Shown: positions 34,101 through 45,193 of the stretch, piece by piece
Position numbering within the stretch: position 1 is the first letter of the stretch
Layout: each line of letters starts with the position of its first letter
Assembly: GCA_034509425.1 (NCBI GenBank)
Contig: JAVTVJ010000660.1
Span: forward strand, 744,001-808,000
DNA: 64,000 nucleotides
Origin: Eopsaltria australis
Lineage: Eukaryota > Chordata > Aves > Passeriformes > Petroicidae
Direction of reading: 5' to 3'
Position numbers and translations under genes: made by a program
Notes under the pieces: model-generated
Seen by the model: only the letters and a program-made list of their open reading frames with translations
Databases searched by the model: none
What the model was told of the DNA's origin: nothing

Positions 34101-37100
34101 TTATTGTGGAGGGTGTTAGTCTGTGCACCAGCATGTGTGTGACTGGCATGACAAGTACGGGCAGCGCCTGCCCTTCCCAGGGAGGGCGGGAGGAGAGATG
34201 GTGCACAGAGAAGCCAACTGCCACAGGGGACCAGGGCAGGATTTTACCCAGGATGCTGATTTTCTCTCCTTACCCTCCCTGCATTCCTTTTACATTATCA
34301 CCCTGCCTGCCCAGACACCCTGGGGATTGTTGCGGTGGAAGTCGAGCGCGCGCTGTCTGTGCACGCACACACACACACACACACACACACGGCTGCTCGG
34401 GGATGCAAATGGAAGATGCTCTTTTCATCCCAGCACAACCCTCACACCACGGTCCCATCCACTCCCACCCAAACGCTGAAGTGCTGGGCGTGGGCAGTGA
34501 TCCCTGTGGAGCTGGAGTGCAGGAGAGCAGCTGTAGCAGTGACACATCCAGCTATCCATTACACGACGGAAGTGTGGCCAGCTTCTCTCTGCTTTCTCAC
34601 CCCTTTTTGAGGGGCAGCCTTCAGTTTGTTTAACAGAACTTCAGTTCTCCATCGGCCATAACCACCTAATATTCCCTTTTATGTGTTATTATTTCTCCAG
34701 AACAAGAGCTGTCTTCTCCCCTGTGTCAGGAGAGCTCCTAGCAGAGCCAGGGCTGAGATTTCCACCTGCTAACACAGCACAGGCCAAGAGATAACAACCT
34801 TCCCTTAAAACACATCTATGATTAATGCTGCAAGGACTTTATGACTCTACTTTCCACTATGCAGAAAAATAATTTTCAAGTTACCATCAATTTAAAATGA
34901 GTACCCCGCCCTTCTTGGCTGTTTTCACAGAGGATCTCCCAAATTTTTGGCTGGCCCCAGCAGTAGAGAGGGGTGTGTGTGCACAGCCCCAGAGATGCTG
35001 GGTGTGGATGATCAGACTCGAAGCTCAGAGGCTCCTGAGAAGACCTGGCCCTGCTTCTGCCCATTGCAGCAAAGCAAATTAACTTATGGAAGCTTGCCCA
35101 CGTGGATGTGAGAGCAGGATGTCAGCAAGCCCTGCTCTCTTTAGGGACCATATGGAGGGCGCAGGATCAATCTGCCAGTGCAGCAGGTTCAAAGGGAAGC
35201 CTCTAGAAGGGGGAACTTTTGTTCCTGCAGGATACAGAGCCAAGGGCTGCTCCTGACCCTAACGAAGTGTTGAAAACACAAAACCTCCTGCTTGTAGCAC
35301 TGCAGGTGCTGAGGCAGTTTGCTGGCTCCCCACCAAGCTGGTTTGCTCCCCAGCACTTGGGGCTGCAAGGCTGAAGCAATCTCCAGCAGGAAAGGGCCAG
35401 CCAGGTCTGCACAGGGAACTCTGGTCCCAGGGAAAACCCCCCAGGACTTCACAGCCCCCCAGGTGTTGTGTCCATAGGGGCTGCTGCTGCCATCACCCAC
35501 AGTAACTGCGAGGAAGCTCCCCAGAGAACTGGTTAAGTTACTGAGCAGCTCCACGACCTGCAAAGGCTGGTTCCAAATCCCAGATTCCTCTTTCTGAGGA
35601 TGAGACTATTCCCCAGACCCACCATGTACTTCACTGGGGCCAGTCCTAGGAATATTCAAGCAGCTTCAGCAAGCATCAGTGAACTCAGGGCTCCCAAGAA
35701 CGGCTGTGCACTGAATAATCCCCAAACATTTCTTTGTCCTTTCTTGTGGGTCCATTGTACAAACCTGGGTGCTCCATTAAAAGGGGATTCTGCCCCTCTG
35801 CCCCACTCAGCTGAGACCCCACCTGCAGAGCTGCCTCCAATCTGAAACCCCTACACAAGAAGGACATGGAGCTGCTGGAGAGAGTCCCCAGGAAGCCACA
35901 GAAATGCTCTGAGGGCTGGAGCCCCTCTGCTCTAGAACCAGGCTGGGAGAGCTGGGGGTGTTCATCTGGAGAGGAAAAGGCTCTGGGGAGACCTTAGAGC
36001 CCTTTCCAGTGCCTAAAGGAGATCCCAGAGAGCTGGAGAGGGATTTGGGACAAGGCCTGGAGTGTCAGGATGAGGGGGAATGGCTTCCACTGCCAGAGGC
36101 AGGGATAGATGGGATACTGGAAAGGAACTCTCCCCTGTGAGGATGGTGAGGCCCTGGCACAGGCTGCCCAGAGATTGGAACAACCTGGGATAGTGGAACA
36201 ATTTAGGCATCAATCCATGATCACAATCTATGACACAGGTAAATCCCATCATTCTTACTTTACAGATGTAGAAATTCCAAGCTCTGTAGTCACCAGTGGT
36301 GGCACAGTTTGGAAGAGGCATTTGGAGCACTTTGTTGCACAAGCAACGTTTCCCAAACTCCATCTTGTTGAAATTCTTCACTAGGCTAAAAATTGATTTG
36401 ATCATTTATAATGTCATGTCAAAGTCAGGCTAAACTGATGGGTTCTTAAGTAAGTCAGGCAGGAAACATAAGGATTATTAATTACAGCCTGCAAGTACTG
36501 ATTAAGGACTGCATCACAGTGGGGTTTTAAATATATACTACAAAGAGTGTCCCTGTTCAGCACAAGATCCTTACCCCTCCCTCTTATTGAACTTTTATTG
36601 TAGCTTTGGGTATACTGAATATATTTATGCCACGAGAAAAAAAGTGCCTCCCAGTTTGGTTCACAGCATTTTTAGGAACAGTTAGGAACAAAATAACAGC
36701 TACAAAAAACCCATCAAGAACCCCTTTATTGTTGTTCTGGGTGGAAGTCAACAGCTTGAAGAACTACTCGTTCATCTCACTAATGGGTAACGGCTGCTCC
36801 ACCAGCCCAGGGATCATTAGTCAACCTCGAGCAAAGCACGAAAATGATTTTGATCCAACCAGACATTGTGAAATCAAGTCTGCTGAGCCGAGCCCAAGAG
36901 GAATTCACAGTCCACTGGGGCAAAAGAGCATTATTTCCAGGACAAATCTGTACCTACCAGTCTCGAAAGCTGTCAGGAAAGCATCCAAAGTCCACTCCAG
37001 CTGCACCTCTGGTTACCTGCCCCAGTGACAGCTTGTGCTGCATGAGCAATCTGCCTCAGAGGAACAGCTTTGGAAACAAATCCCTCCCAGCTGCTGTCAC

Positions 37101-40100
37101 CTGCCTGACGGTGGCCTCAGCCTGTAAAAGGTTTGACATGTCTGTGTCACAAGTGCACACAGAGCTCTGCCAGGCTGCTAAATGCCTCTGCAAGAGGCCA
37201 CCTATGGCAAACACTCCTCCCAAGGAAGGGAATCCAAAGTAAGGATTCACTCTACAAACGAGGAAACAAAAAATATCGGAGGCTCCACAATATAGAAGTA
37301 AAAGGCAGAATATTTCATGTTCCACAGCACCACAATGGTCTGGGGTTAGTTTAGTGCCAGCAAACCCAAATAAACAGTCCACTGGCTGAACCAAGGCCAA
37401 AGTAACAGAGAGTATGAACAGCTTGGCACCACCCTGCCCTGCAAAGTCAGCCGTTTCTTTCCCCTTTGAACGAGCCAACACATGTCTGCTGGTTGCTCTC
37501 AGGTTATATCATAAAAGGGTTGTTTACACACACAAAAGATCAGATAAACTGGCAGCTGTGCACTGATGGGAGGGAACTTTGCACACGCTGTGACCCACAA
37601 CCACCTCCGAATGCTCCAGCTCCCAAAACGGGTGCACGAGAACACGCACGAAAACAAGAGTAAAAACCAGCTCAACTTTGTTTAGGAAAAAAAATAACAT
37701 CCTTTGAGAGCAAGAGGAGAGGCAACAAGCTAGAAATCACATCCTGCATTACCTCCCAAGCAGCCTTATTGTGCAACCCTTCATTCAGAGCAGGTCCATG
37801 CTCCTTGGGCTCAGGAATCCCTGCACCCCATGCATGGGTCAGACAGAGCGTTGGCTGCAAAGCCCACAGGGAAAGGCTGGATGAACACCTGGGTGCTGAG
37901 CCCACAGGGAAAGGCTGGATGAACACCTGGGTGCTGAGCCCACAGGGAAAGGCTGGATGAACACCTGGGTGCTGAGCTCACAGGGAAAGGCTGGATGAAC
38001 ACCTGGGTGCTGAGCTCACAGGGAAAGGCTGGATGAACACCTGGATGCTGAGCCCACAGGGAAAGGCTGGATGAACACCTGGGTGCTGAGCCCACGGGGA
38101 AAGGCTGGATGAACACCTGGGTGCTGAGCTCACAGGGAAAGGCTGGATGAACACCTGGGTGCTGAGCCCACAGGGAAAGGCTGGATGAACATCTGGGTGC
38201 TGAGCCCACGGGGAAAGGCTGGATGAACACCTGGGTGCTGAGCTCACAGGGAAAGGCTGGATGAACATCTGGGTGCTGAGCCCATGGGGAAAGGCTGGAT
38301 GAACACCTGGGTGCTGAGCCCATGGGGAAAGCCTGGATGAACACCTGGGTGCTGAGCTCACAGGGAAAGGCTGGATGAACACCTGGGAGCTGAGCTCACA
38401 GGGAAAGGCTGGATGAACACCTGGGTGCTGAGCTCACAGGGAAAGGCTGGATGAACACCTGGGTGCTGAGCTCACAGGGAAAGGCTGGATGAACACCTGG
38501 GTGCTGAGCTCACAGGGAAAGGCTGGATGAACACCTGGGTGCTGAGCCCATGGGGAAAGCCTGGATGAACATCTGGGTGCTGAGCTCACGGGGAAAGGCT
38601 GGATGAACACCTGGGTGCCCACCCTGCTCTCAAGAAGCAGCAAGCCCTCGTGCAAGGCAGGCATGCTGGGTGCTCCCCTTCTGCACAGAGCTGTGCCAGG
38701 GATAGACACACTCCAGGGAAAAGTGGAGGGAAGAGTGTTTTGCCTGCAAAGGGTTAAGATCAGAGAGGAGACAGCAGCTGGCCAAGTGCCAAGGCAAGCC
38801 TCCAGCTAAACCCAAGGTGGGCCAGCCAAGAGGCAGAGGCTGCTGCCCTCTCCCAGTAACCAGCTGCTGTCCTCCCCCAGTAACCCAGCCTGCTGTGACC
38901 CGTCCCCACAAATAGCCCTGGCACCCAGCAGGCTTTAGTAACACAGTGACAGGCCATTTACAAGGTGTTGCTAAACACTGCTCCTCCAGCTGGGCTCCTT
39001 TCTCTACAATAATTACACATAAACCCATAAACATGATTTTAGCCCTACTGGTCTAGGCAAAAAGGAGTATTTAATACTTTTTCTCCAAGCTGGGGTTAAC
39101 TTGCACGGGATCTCTTTTCCAGCACTGAGATCCATGTGTGCTTTTGTCTGATTTCAGGTGTGCTGAGCAGTTACTGACCCAGCTGATTCTGGACTGTGCA
39201 CGGTGAGTGTAGTCAGGACTAAGTGTCATTCTTAAAGGCAAAGCTGAATTTTCCTCGAGGTCATTGCAACTCCTGCTACCAGTGCAACGTGCAAATTGTC
39301 ACGTTGTTGGGTCACAGCCTGTTCCCCACTGACAGACCTGCTCTGCTGAGGTTTTTGGGCTGCAAGGACTGAACTTACCATGGGCAGACACACGAGTTAA
39401 TGTGAGAGCAGCTTAATGCTCTGCTCATCACATCACTGCATGGCTGGCAGGGAGCAGGTACCAACATCAAAAATCGTATTTAGATATTAACAAAGCTACA
39501 GGGATGAAACAGTTGTGAAGGGAAGAAAAATCAGGTAGAGTGACCACCACTGTGGTTTTAAAATACCTGTTAAAAGAATAGAAAAGCCCTTTTCATTTGG
39601 CTTCACTGCAACTTTTGAGAGCTCGTTTATTGCTTCCTAATGCTTGTAGGGGAGAGGGAAGCCCTTGTACCCCTATTTTGCACCAGAGAACTGAAACACA
39701 GAAGGAATTATTCATCCCAGCCGATGTCAAAAATGAATCCAGAATGCACAGGTCCCACTTTTTCCCTGGAATAGCATTAGATAGTCAGGAGTTTACCCAT
39801 GTGCCCATCAAAATACACTGTGTTCCTTAGAGCAGGTAGACCCAGAGGTCTGACAGCCCACTGCCTCTCAGGGCTTATAAATGAAGGGCTGATGCACCAA
39901 GAGCCGCAGGCACGGAGCAGCCAACGTGACCCAGCACCGGGGCTTTCACAAGCTCTGCATAAACACCAGCTCAGGAAGAGCAAATGCAAACCACATTTCC
40001 ACAGACCTTTTCCCCAACCACAGGGACCTTGCCCTGGGAAAACAGCTGGAAGACAGGCACAGACCCAAGGGTCTAAGAGTCAGCTATCAAGGAACAAAGA

Positions 40101-43100
40101 GTGGGAACATTAGGTTTAATATGGGAATTGATCTGGGGGAAAAAGTCAGCAAGCAAGAAAGCACAGAGACAGTGAAAAAGGAAATTTACTTTGGACTCAA
40201 TCCTATAAACAATGCAAGAGTGTTTTGTGGATGCTGCTCCTCACCTCGGCTGCTCAAAGGTCCACCCACAGGCACTGACAGACAGGCAGCCCTTGTCACC
40301 CACAGCATGGCTCTTGGGTGGAAGGGACAAGGAGGGAGGGGAGGTCACCATGAGCAGGAGGGAGAGGGGAGCACATCCTGCACCCCAGCTCCTCCCAAAG
40401 CCTCACCACCACTCTGACTGGAGGCTCTTGGAGGAAACCCAACAACTGAGCTGCCCTTGTTCCACAACACAAACCTGGCTGCTCAGCCCACACCTCCCAG
40501 GGGATCAGGCTCCAACCTCAACCCCGGACACAGGAAAGCTGCCCCAAAGCTCAGGAGGGACAGCACAGCCCAGGCTGGCCCTGCCTGCCCAGGCACAGAG
40601 GAAGGAGCTGGACCACCCGTGCGCCCACGCCGGGCTGGGCCGTGTCCACAGCACAGCAGGGTCTGCCAGCACTGCCGTGGGCCACGGCAGCCTCCAGCTG
40701 ACAACAGGTGGCTTTCAACAGGAACAGCCCGAGCTGGCTTTGAACTGGTGCCCGAGCACACAAAGCTCCAAGCTCCATCCTCAGCCCCCTCAAAATTTTC
40801 ATCTACCAGGACCCACGTAGGGAAAGGAAGAGGAGTCTGTACGTCCAGTCCCTTCATTAGTGGTTTTCTCTGCTGCTCAGGCACAGTGCAAACATCCTTT
40901 CTAGAGAGAGGAGACCTCATTAGCGCATAAAAATGTCTCCAAGGCATTCCAAAAGGATGTGCCAGACTTTTCCATGGTGCCCAGCAAGAGGACAAGGAGC
41001 ACCAGCCATAAACTAAAACACAAGAAGTTCCACCACAACACGAGCAAGACCTTCTACCCATGGAGGGAGGCAGAGCACTGGAACAGCTGCCAGAGAGGTC
41101 ATGTCTCCCCCTCTGTACACATTCCAAACCTACCTGTTCCAGGTGACTCTGCCTTGGGGTTGGACTGGGTGACCTGCAGAGGTCCCTTCCAACCCGAACT
41201 GTTCTGGGATTCTGTGACCAGAGAACACCAGACCTGCCTGCAAGACCTCCTGGACTTGCACTCATCAACAAACAGGACACAAGACACAACTTTACCCCTT
41301 CCCTTCAGCAGAACACAAGGCCAAAATTAGGGGCAAAATAATTCAACACACACAAAGCAGGGCTGAAAGGGCTTGGGAGAGCACTCAGCCCCAAGCCATG
41401 GAACTCCCTCTTCCAGATCTCTGCTGGATGGCTTCACCAGTGTCCTCTGAGCAGCAAGCTGTGATGGTGACACCAGTGTCACTGGGACGGCGTCGGTGGC
41501 CGCAGCTGCCTGCTGGGAAGGCAGGACATGAGGGATTCCCACAGGAACCCAGCCAAGGTTCAGGCTGGGTGCTGCACTCTCCCATTCAAACACACAGGGT
41601 CTTGTCCAGTTCCTTTTGCTGAGGCAGGATCAAAGTCACTCCAGCCAGCCCCAGTCAATCTGTTAATTGAGACGTGCTGTGGCTCTCACCACAACCTAAT
41701 ACTGTGGAAGGAGAGCAGGAACTGCCTGCCCCCCTCTCCTCTTTTCCCCAGAGCTGGATTGCTGCCCACCCTATTGCTCATCGCTTCTGAAGACTTACAG
41801 GACTCATGAAGGCATGAGGGATTTTATGTGCATTTAAATAACAACATCACATCCTCCCTCTCCATCCATCCTTCCCTTCTCCCCTGTTCCTCTGGATGTT
41901 CCTTCCCCGTCTCCTCATCATTCAGCTGGGTTTTTCAAAGGTAGTTAGTACTGCTCCTGCTCTTATTTATCTTCACAAGAAGATGTTCATGGTTTCAGGC
42001 AGCCCTTGTCCTACAAACCTTTTGCTGTGCCAAGGAACTTCCCTGGGCTCCTCTCATCCAAAGGGACCCTGTGGTCCCTGAAGGAAGAACCCATCAACTT
42101 TCTGGACAAAATCTGACTGAGCAAATAGAACCTGTGCAAGAGCCTCCCCACCCTCACAGGAAGAATTTCTTCCTAACATCCAACCTGCCCTCCTTCAAAT
42201 TCTGGCCATTTCCCCTTGTCCTCTCACTCCCGGCCCTTGTGAAAAGTGGAATGAGCATTAAAATTCCCATTGGATTCCATCTCAATACAGGAGCAGGAGG
42301 GGTGCTCACCCGTGGAAAAGCTGGAATGCAGTAGATAAGCAGGCTCCTAATGTCAAGGGCTTATCAGAGCCATCTCCTCACCTTTGTTTTGCACTCCCAG
42401 AGAGATCCCAATGCTTGAGGAAGAAGAGAAACAATGGGGGATGCCCTGTCCCGCCCATACAAATTGGAATCAACAGAAATCCCGGGTCAGCGTCATCGGA
42501 AAAGGGGGAGGGAGAGAATGCAGAATGGTGCTGCCATTTCAGGGAGCCCCTTTTAGCTCTGGCAGGAAGGTCAGAGCCAACACAGACAACTCCAACACAA
42601 TGAGGTGCCCAAGCTAAATATAAACCTGACAAGGGCACGGCCACAGGAGTTTGTTTTTACAGTGAGCTGCCAGACCATCAACACTGTGCCACATCCCTGC
42701 TCAAAATAATTCACAGCTTTATCATCCCTGACAGTCTTTGTGTTCGAGCAGAGGCAGAGCCCAGGCTTGCACCCACCTGCCAGCTTAAGTCAGTGAAATG
42801 ATTAGCCAAGAATGAGGAATAGCCAAACTTTTCCATTTCTATTATGCCATTCTAGGAAAATCTATGATGTTCCTTTCCCATGATGGGATCACCTCACAGG
42901 GAGCCCTTATCTGACTTCCTCACACACACACACTGCCCTTAATGTCACGTAAACACAACAGCACTCAATCCCCCAGGCCTTTCCCAATATGCCACTTGGC
43001 AAAAACTCCTTCTCCTTAAACCAGGCCACAAGCTGAGGTTTTTACACTTTGCTCACAGATATCAAGATTTGGTTGAGAAGCTGGTTTTGCCTTACTCAGA

Positions 43101-45174
43101 AAAAACATGAGAAGGTGACATTTCCCCAGCAGAGCTATCCCAGTTCTGGTTCTCAGAAGTGCAAAGATTTCTAAAGGAAAATGAACTCTTGTGGAAGAAA
43201 GACCCAAGGTGTTAAAAGCAAGGAGAAGAGAATGCACAAGAACAAAATCATCAAGTTAGAGATAAAACATGCTTCAATCCCAGTGAAGCTAGGATTCAGG
43301 ATGCTATTTTTAAGTACAGTGGTAGGAAAAGAGAAAACCATGATGCCAAGCCAGCAACACATTTGTGGTGCCCTGGAGACGCTCGAGCGACTCGCGTGGC
43401 TGGCATTTCAGCTGGTATTTCTTGCTAGGCTTATGTTACAGCAGGGAAATCATTTCCTTACTCTCCAACATGTACTTCTTGGCAATGGGCAGGGACAGCA
43501 GGCGGATGTGGCCGACGAGGGAGCCCCAGGCCTGGGCTCTGGAGAGCGGCGCTTCGGGCGGCAGCGGGTTGTAGGGCTGGATCACCAAGTAAACAGTCAG
43601 CAACACCAAGCCCAGGGTGAGCAGGCCCTGTGAGGGAAAACAGGCACGGAATTAATCACACTGCAGGAGGTGAGGTGCCCTCACACCAGGACACGCCTTC
43701 TGCTGGTATCAGAGGGCTGTGGCTGTGCACCACAACATGAACATTCTTTATTTTTGCTGTGTCTCCTGCAATGCTATTTATGTACACAGAGTTGTCACCC
43801 AGTTTTATTATTAGGGCTGTCCAAGGATGAAATTAAGCAGCCTTCAGACCCAAGCCACGCAAACAACTCTGTTCCTGTATTTTAGCACTGCAAATAATCC
43901 AGCATGAGATCAATCAGGATTATCTACAGACAGTTCCTTTTCCTCCCTACCTAATCAAATAAAAGCTTGCACTCCTGCCATGCCTCTTACACAAGGAAAA
44001 CCCTGTGGCTTTTGCAAACATCCGTCAAGCCTCGAAACACTTTGGCAGAGCTGGCACCAGCTCCCTCCTCCATACCAGAATCCCAAATAAGCCTTAAAGA
44101 GATGACGTGACGCATTTCTCCCCGCGGCCAAAGTCAAACTGAACCAACAGCAAAAACAAGAACAGAAGCTGAAAGTTCAAATTTGCAGTTTCCTGTTCTC
44201 CTGCCTCATTTTACAGCTTTTTATAGGACACGAGGAAGAGAGCTTGAATTTTTTTTCCAAATAAAACCCATTGCAATGGATCTGTAAAGATGACACTGAA
44301 GTATTATTGAATATTAAGTCAGTGGGAAAGCTTTTCAGACTTGTAGCAAACATCTGGTCTAGTGGAAGGTGTCCTGCCCATGGCAGGGACTTGGAACTAG
44401 ATCTTTAAGATTTCTTCCAACCCAAACCAGTCTGGGATTGAATGATCTCAAACCTATCTAACAATAGCATTCTTTCACCCACTTTGCCAAACTTTTCACA
44501 GAATCCTAAGGCTTTTAAAACATTCTTCTACCATCAAGCATGATGATAATAGGTTTATTTCATAGACCAGAAGGAGAATAAAGACATGCACAAGTTTGTG
44601 GCAATGTCAGAAACAGAGCCATGTTCACTTCATTACTCAACCCTGAATTTCAAGAATCTTTGTCCTCCCTCACATTTCCACTCAGGATGTCAACACTAGG
44701 AATCTCGGTCTGAAAAATCAATCCAAATCTCATTATTTAATACTTTAACAGAGAGGAAGGTGTTGACATGGTAAATTTATGGCACACATGAGCAATTTGA
44801 AATCTTGGTCAGCTGTCTCCTGTTCTCAAAGCAGCTCATGGCATGAAGGAAGGAAGCGACACTTCACAGCTTTTTAAGTAAAGATCTTGGACAATTCATC
44901 ATGAAAATGCAATGGGAAACAAAAAGCTCAGGTGCAAAGGAGAACCCTGACCCTCAAATGTGTTCATGCACAAAAGTCATCTTACCTTGTAGAGAGCCAC
45001 TAAGACAGGGTACCGTGGAGGGCCTCTCTGGGGTTCGTTTCTTTCCAAGAGTTGCTTGATGAACTTCTCAATGGCTTTTTCTGACATGCCACACTGGTGG
45101 CCAGTCTGCCTCACCAGATCAATGGTCTCGGAGAGTTTGTCATAGATGCTGAGCTCGTTGGCTGAAAGCTCCAT
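28186..45174 (-). CDS. C6orf89: C6orf89 (bombesin receptor-activated protein, BRAP) orthologue; one internal exon not located
   Basis: Coding exons placed by homology and phase: 44986-45174 (start; upstream part to 45193 is UTR), 43462-43627, 32503-32657, 30922-31048, 30115-30238 and 28186-28265. Exon 2 encodes MELSANELSIYDKLSET and GHQCGMSEKAIEKFI, almost identical to human. Exon 3 gives one membrane segment (LTLGLVLLTVYLVIQP). Later exons show LPANCTVC, SRILQEFFP, LFAVGSGQLTL and a C-terminus with WDDHVWLLYKNK, recognisably orthologous but much more diverged. A fifth coding exon, matching human residues with a Trp/Phe-rich patch, should lie in 31,049-32,502 and was not found. The last exon uses a weak acceptor (GACAAAAG) and rests mainly on phase and partial similarity. 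Human C6orf89 is a type II membrane protein of Golgi and midbody linked to epithelial repair. It lies between RAB44 and PI16, as in mammals. Confidence 0.85.
28266..30114. other. C6orf89 last intron, no other gene seen
   Basis: No coding exon or mobile element is recognised here. An open minus-strand stretch after an acceptor-like site near 29,395 was tested as a C6orf89 exon and did not match. Confidence 0.4.
30630..30692 (+). mobile_element. CR1 LINE 3'-terminus fragment
   Basis: Contains AGATGATCTTTAAACCCAAC and ends CAAACCATTCTCTGATTCTG, a decayed CR1 3' end in forward orientation, within a C6orf89 intron. Confidence 0.7.
31049..32502. other. C6orf89 intron(s) that should hold the missing fifth coding exon
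   Basis: The exon ending at 31048 starts with a split codon needing two bases, while the exon starting at 32503 ends in phase 0. A coding exon of length 3n+2 is therefore required between them. I searched the minus strand for the Trp-Trp and Phe-rich motif of human C6orf89 and found no match. Pyrimidine-rich acceptors occur, but the frames after them close quickly. Confidence 0.45.
34366..34390. repeat. (CA)n microsatellite
   Basis: About 12 uninterrupted CA dinucleotides, preceded by an imperfect GCACGCACAC stretch, in a C6orf89 intron. Confidence 0.95.
35868..36195 (+). mobile_element. CR1 LINE fragment, about 330 bases
   Basis: Forward-oriented CR1: GAGCTGCTGGAGAGAGTCCC, then GAGAGCTGGGGGTGTTCATC, GGGGAGACCTTAGAGCCCTT and GTGAGGCCCTGGCACAGGC. 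These match the remembered order of the avian consensus. The fragment is 5'-truncated and has lost its 3' end. Confidence 0.9.
37869..38618. repeat. 38-bp minisatellite, about 20 copies
   Basis: Unit of 38 bases beginning GGGAAAGGCTGGATGAACAC and continuing CTGGGTGCTGAG plus CTCACA or CCCACA/G. About 19.7 copies stand head to tail, with a few fixed variants (CTCACA versus CCCACA versus CCCATG; ACCTGG versus ATCTGG). Because 38 is not a multiple of three and no unit contains a stop in some frames, it creates spurious long open frames on the minus strand. It is intronic to C6orf89. Confidence 0.97.
40955..41218 (+). mobile_element. CR1 LINE fragment with 3' terminus
   Basis: Forward-oriented CR1 tail: CAGAGCACTGGAACAGCTGC, then TTGGGGTTGGACTGGGTGAC, GAGGTCCCTTCCAACCCGAA and TTCTGGGATTCTGTGA. 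It is a clear 3' end and carries no coding capacity. Confidence 0.9.
42105..42255 (-). mobile_element. CR1 LINE fragment
   Basis: Reverse-oriented CR1: CACCCTCACAGGAAGAATTT, CTTCCTAACATCCAACCTGC and CATTTCCCCTTGTCCTCTCA. It is an internal 3' region piece without a terminus. Confidence 0.85.
43628..44985. other. C6orf89 intron 2, with one CR1 relic
   Basis: Apart from the CR1 tail at 44,348-44,450 nothing is recognised in this intron. Confidence 0.5.
44348..44450 (+). mobile_element. CR1 LINE 3'-terminus fragment
   Basis: CTGGTCTAGTGGAAGGTGTC, CTGCCCATGGCAGGG, then TTCTTCCAACCCAAACCAGT and GGGATTGAATGAT form a forward CR1 tail. Confidence 0.9.
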
Positions 45175-45193
45175 GGCCTTGGAGGAGAAATCC

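Larger units (their letters stand above)
32658..43461. other. C6orf89 large intron (10.8 kb) with repeats
   Basis: It contains four CR1 relics at most (35,868; 40,955; 42,105), a CA microsatellite (34,366) and a 38-bp minisatellite (37,869-38,618). No further gene is recognised on either strand. Open frames here, including those of the minisatellite, are explained by repeats or chance. Confidence 0.5.

Noticed and set aside
37811..38709. Minus-strand open frames (up to 177 codons) with a repeated 38-residue pattern
   Set aside because: They are produced by the 38-bp minisatellite, whose unit is read in all three phases over 114 bases. No start context, domain or splice link to C6orf89.
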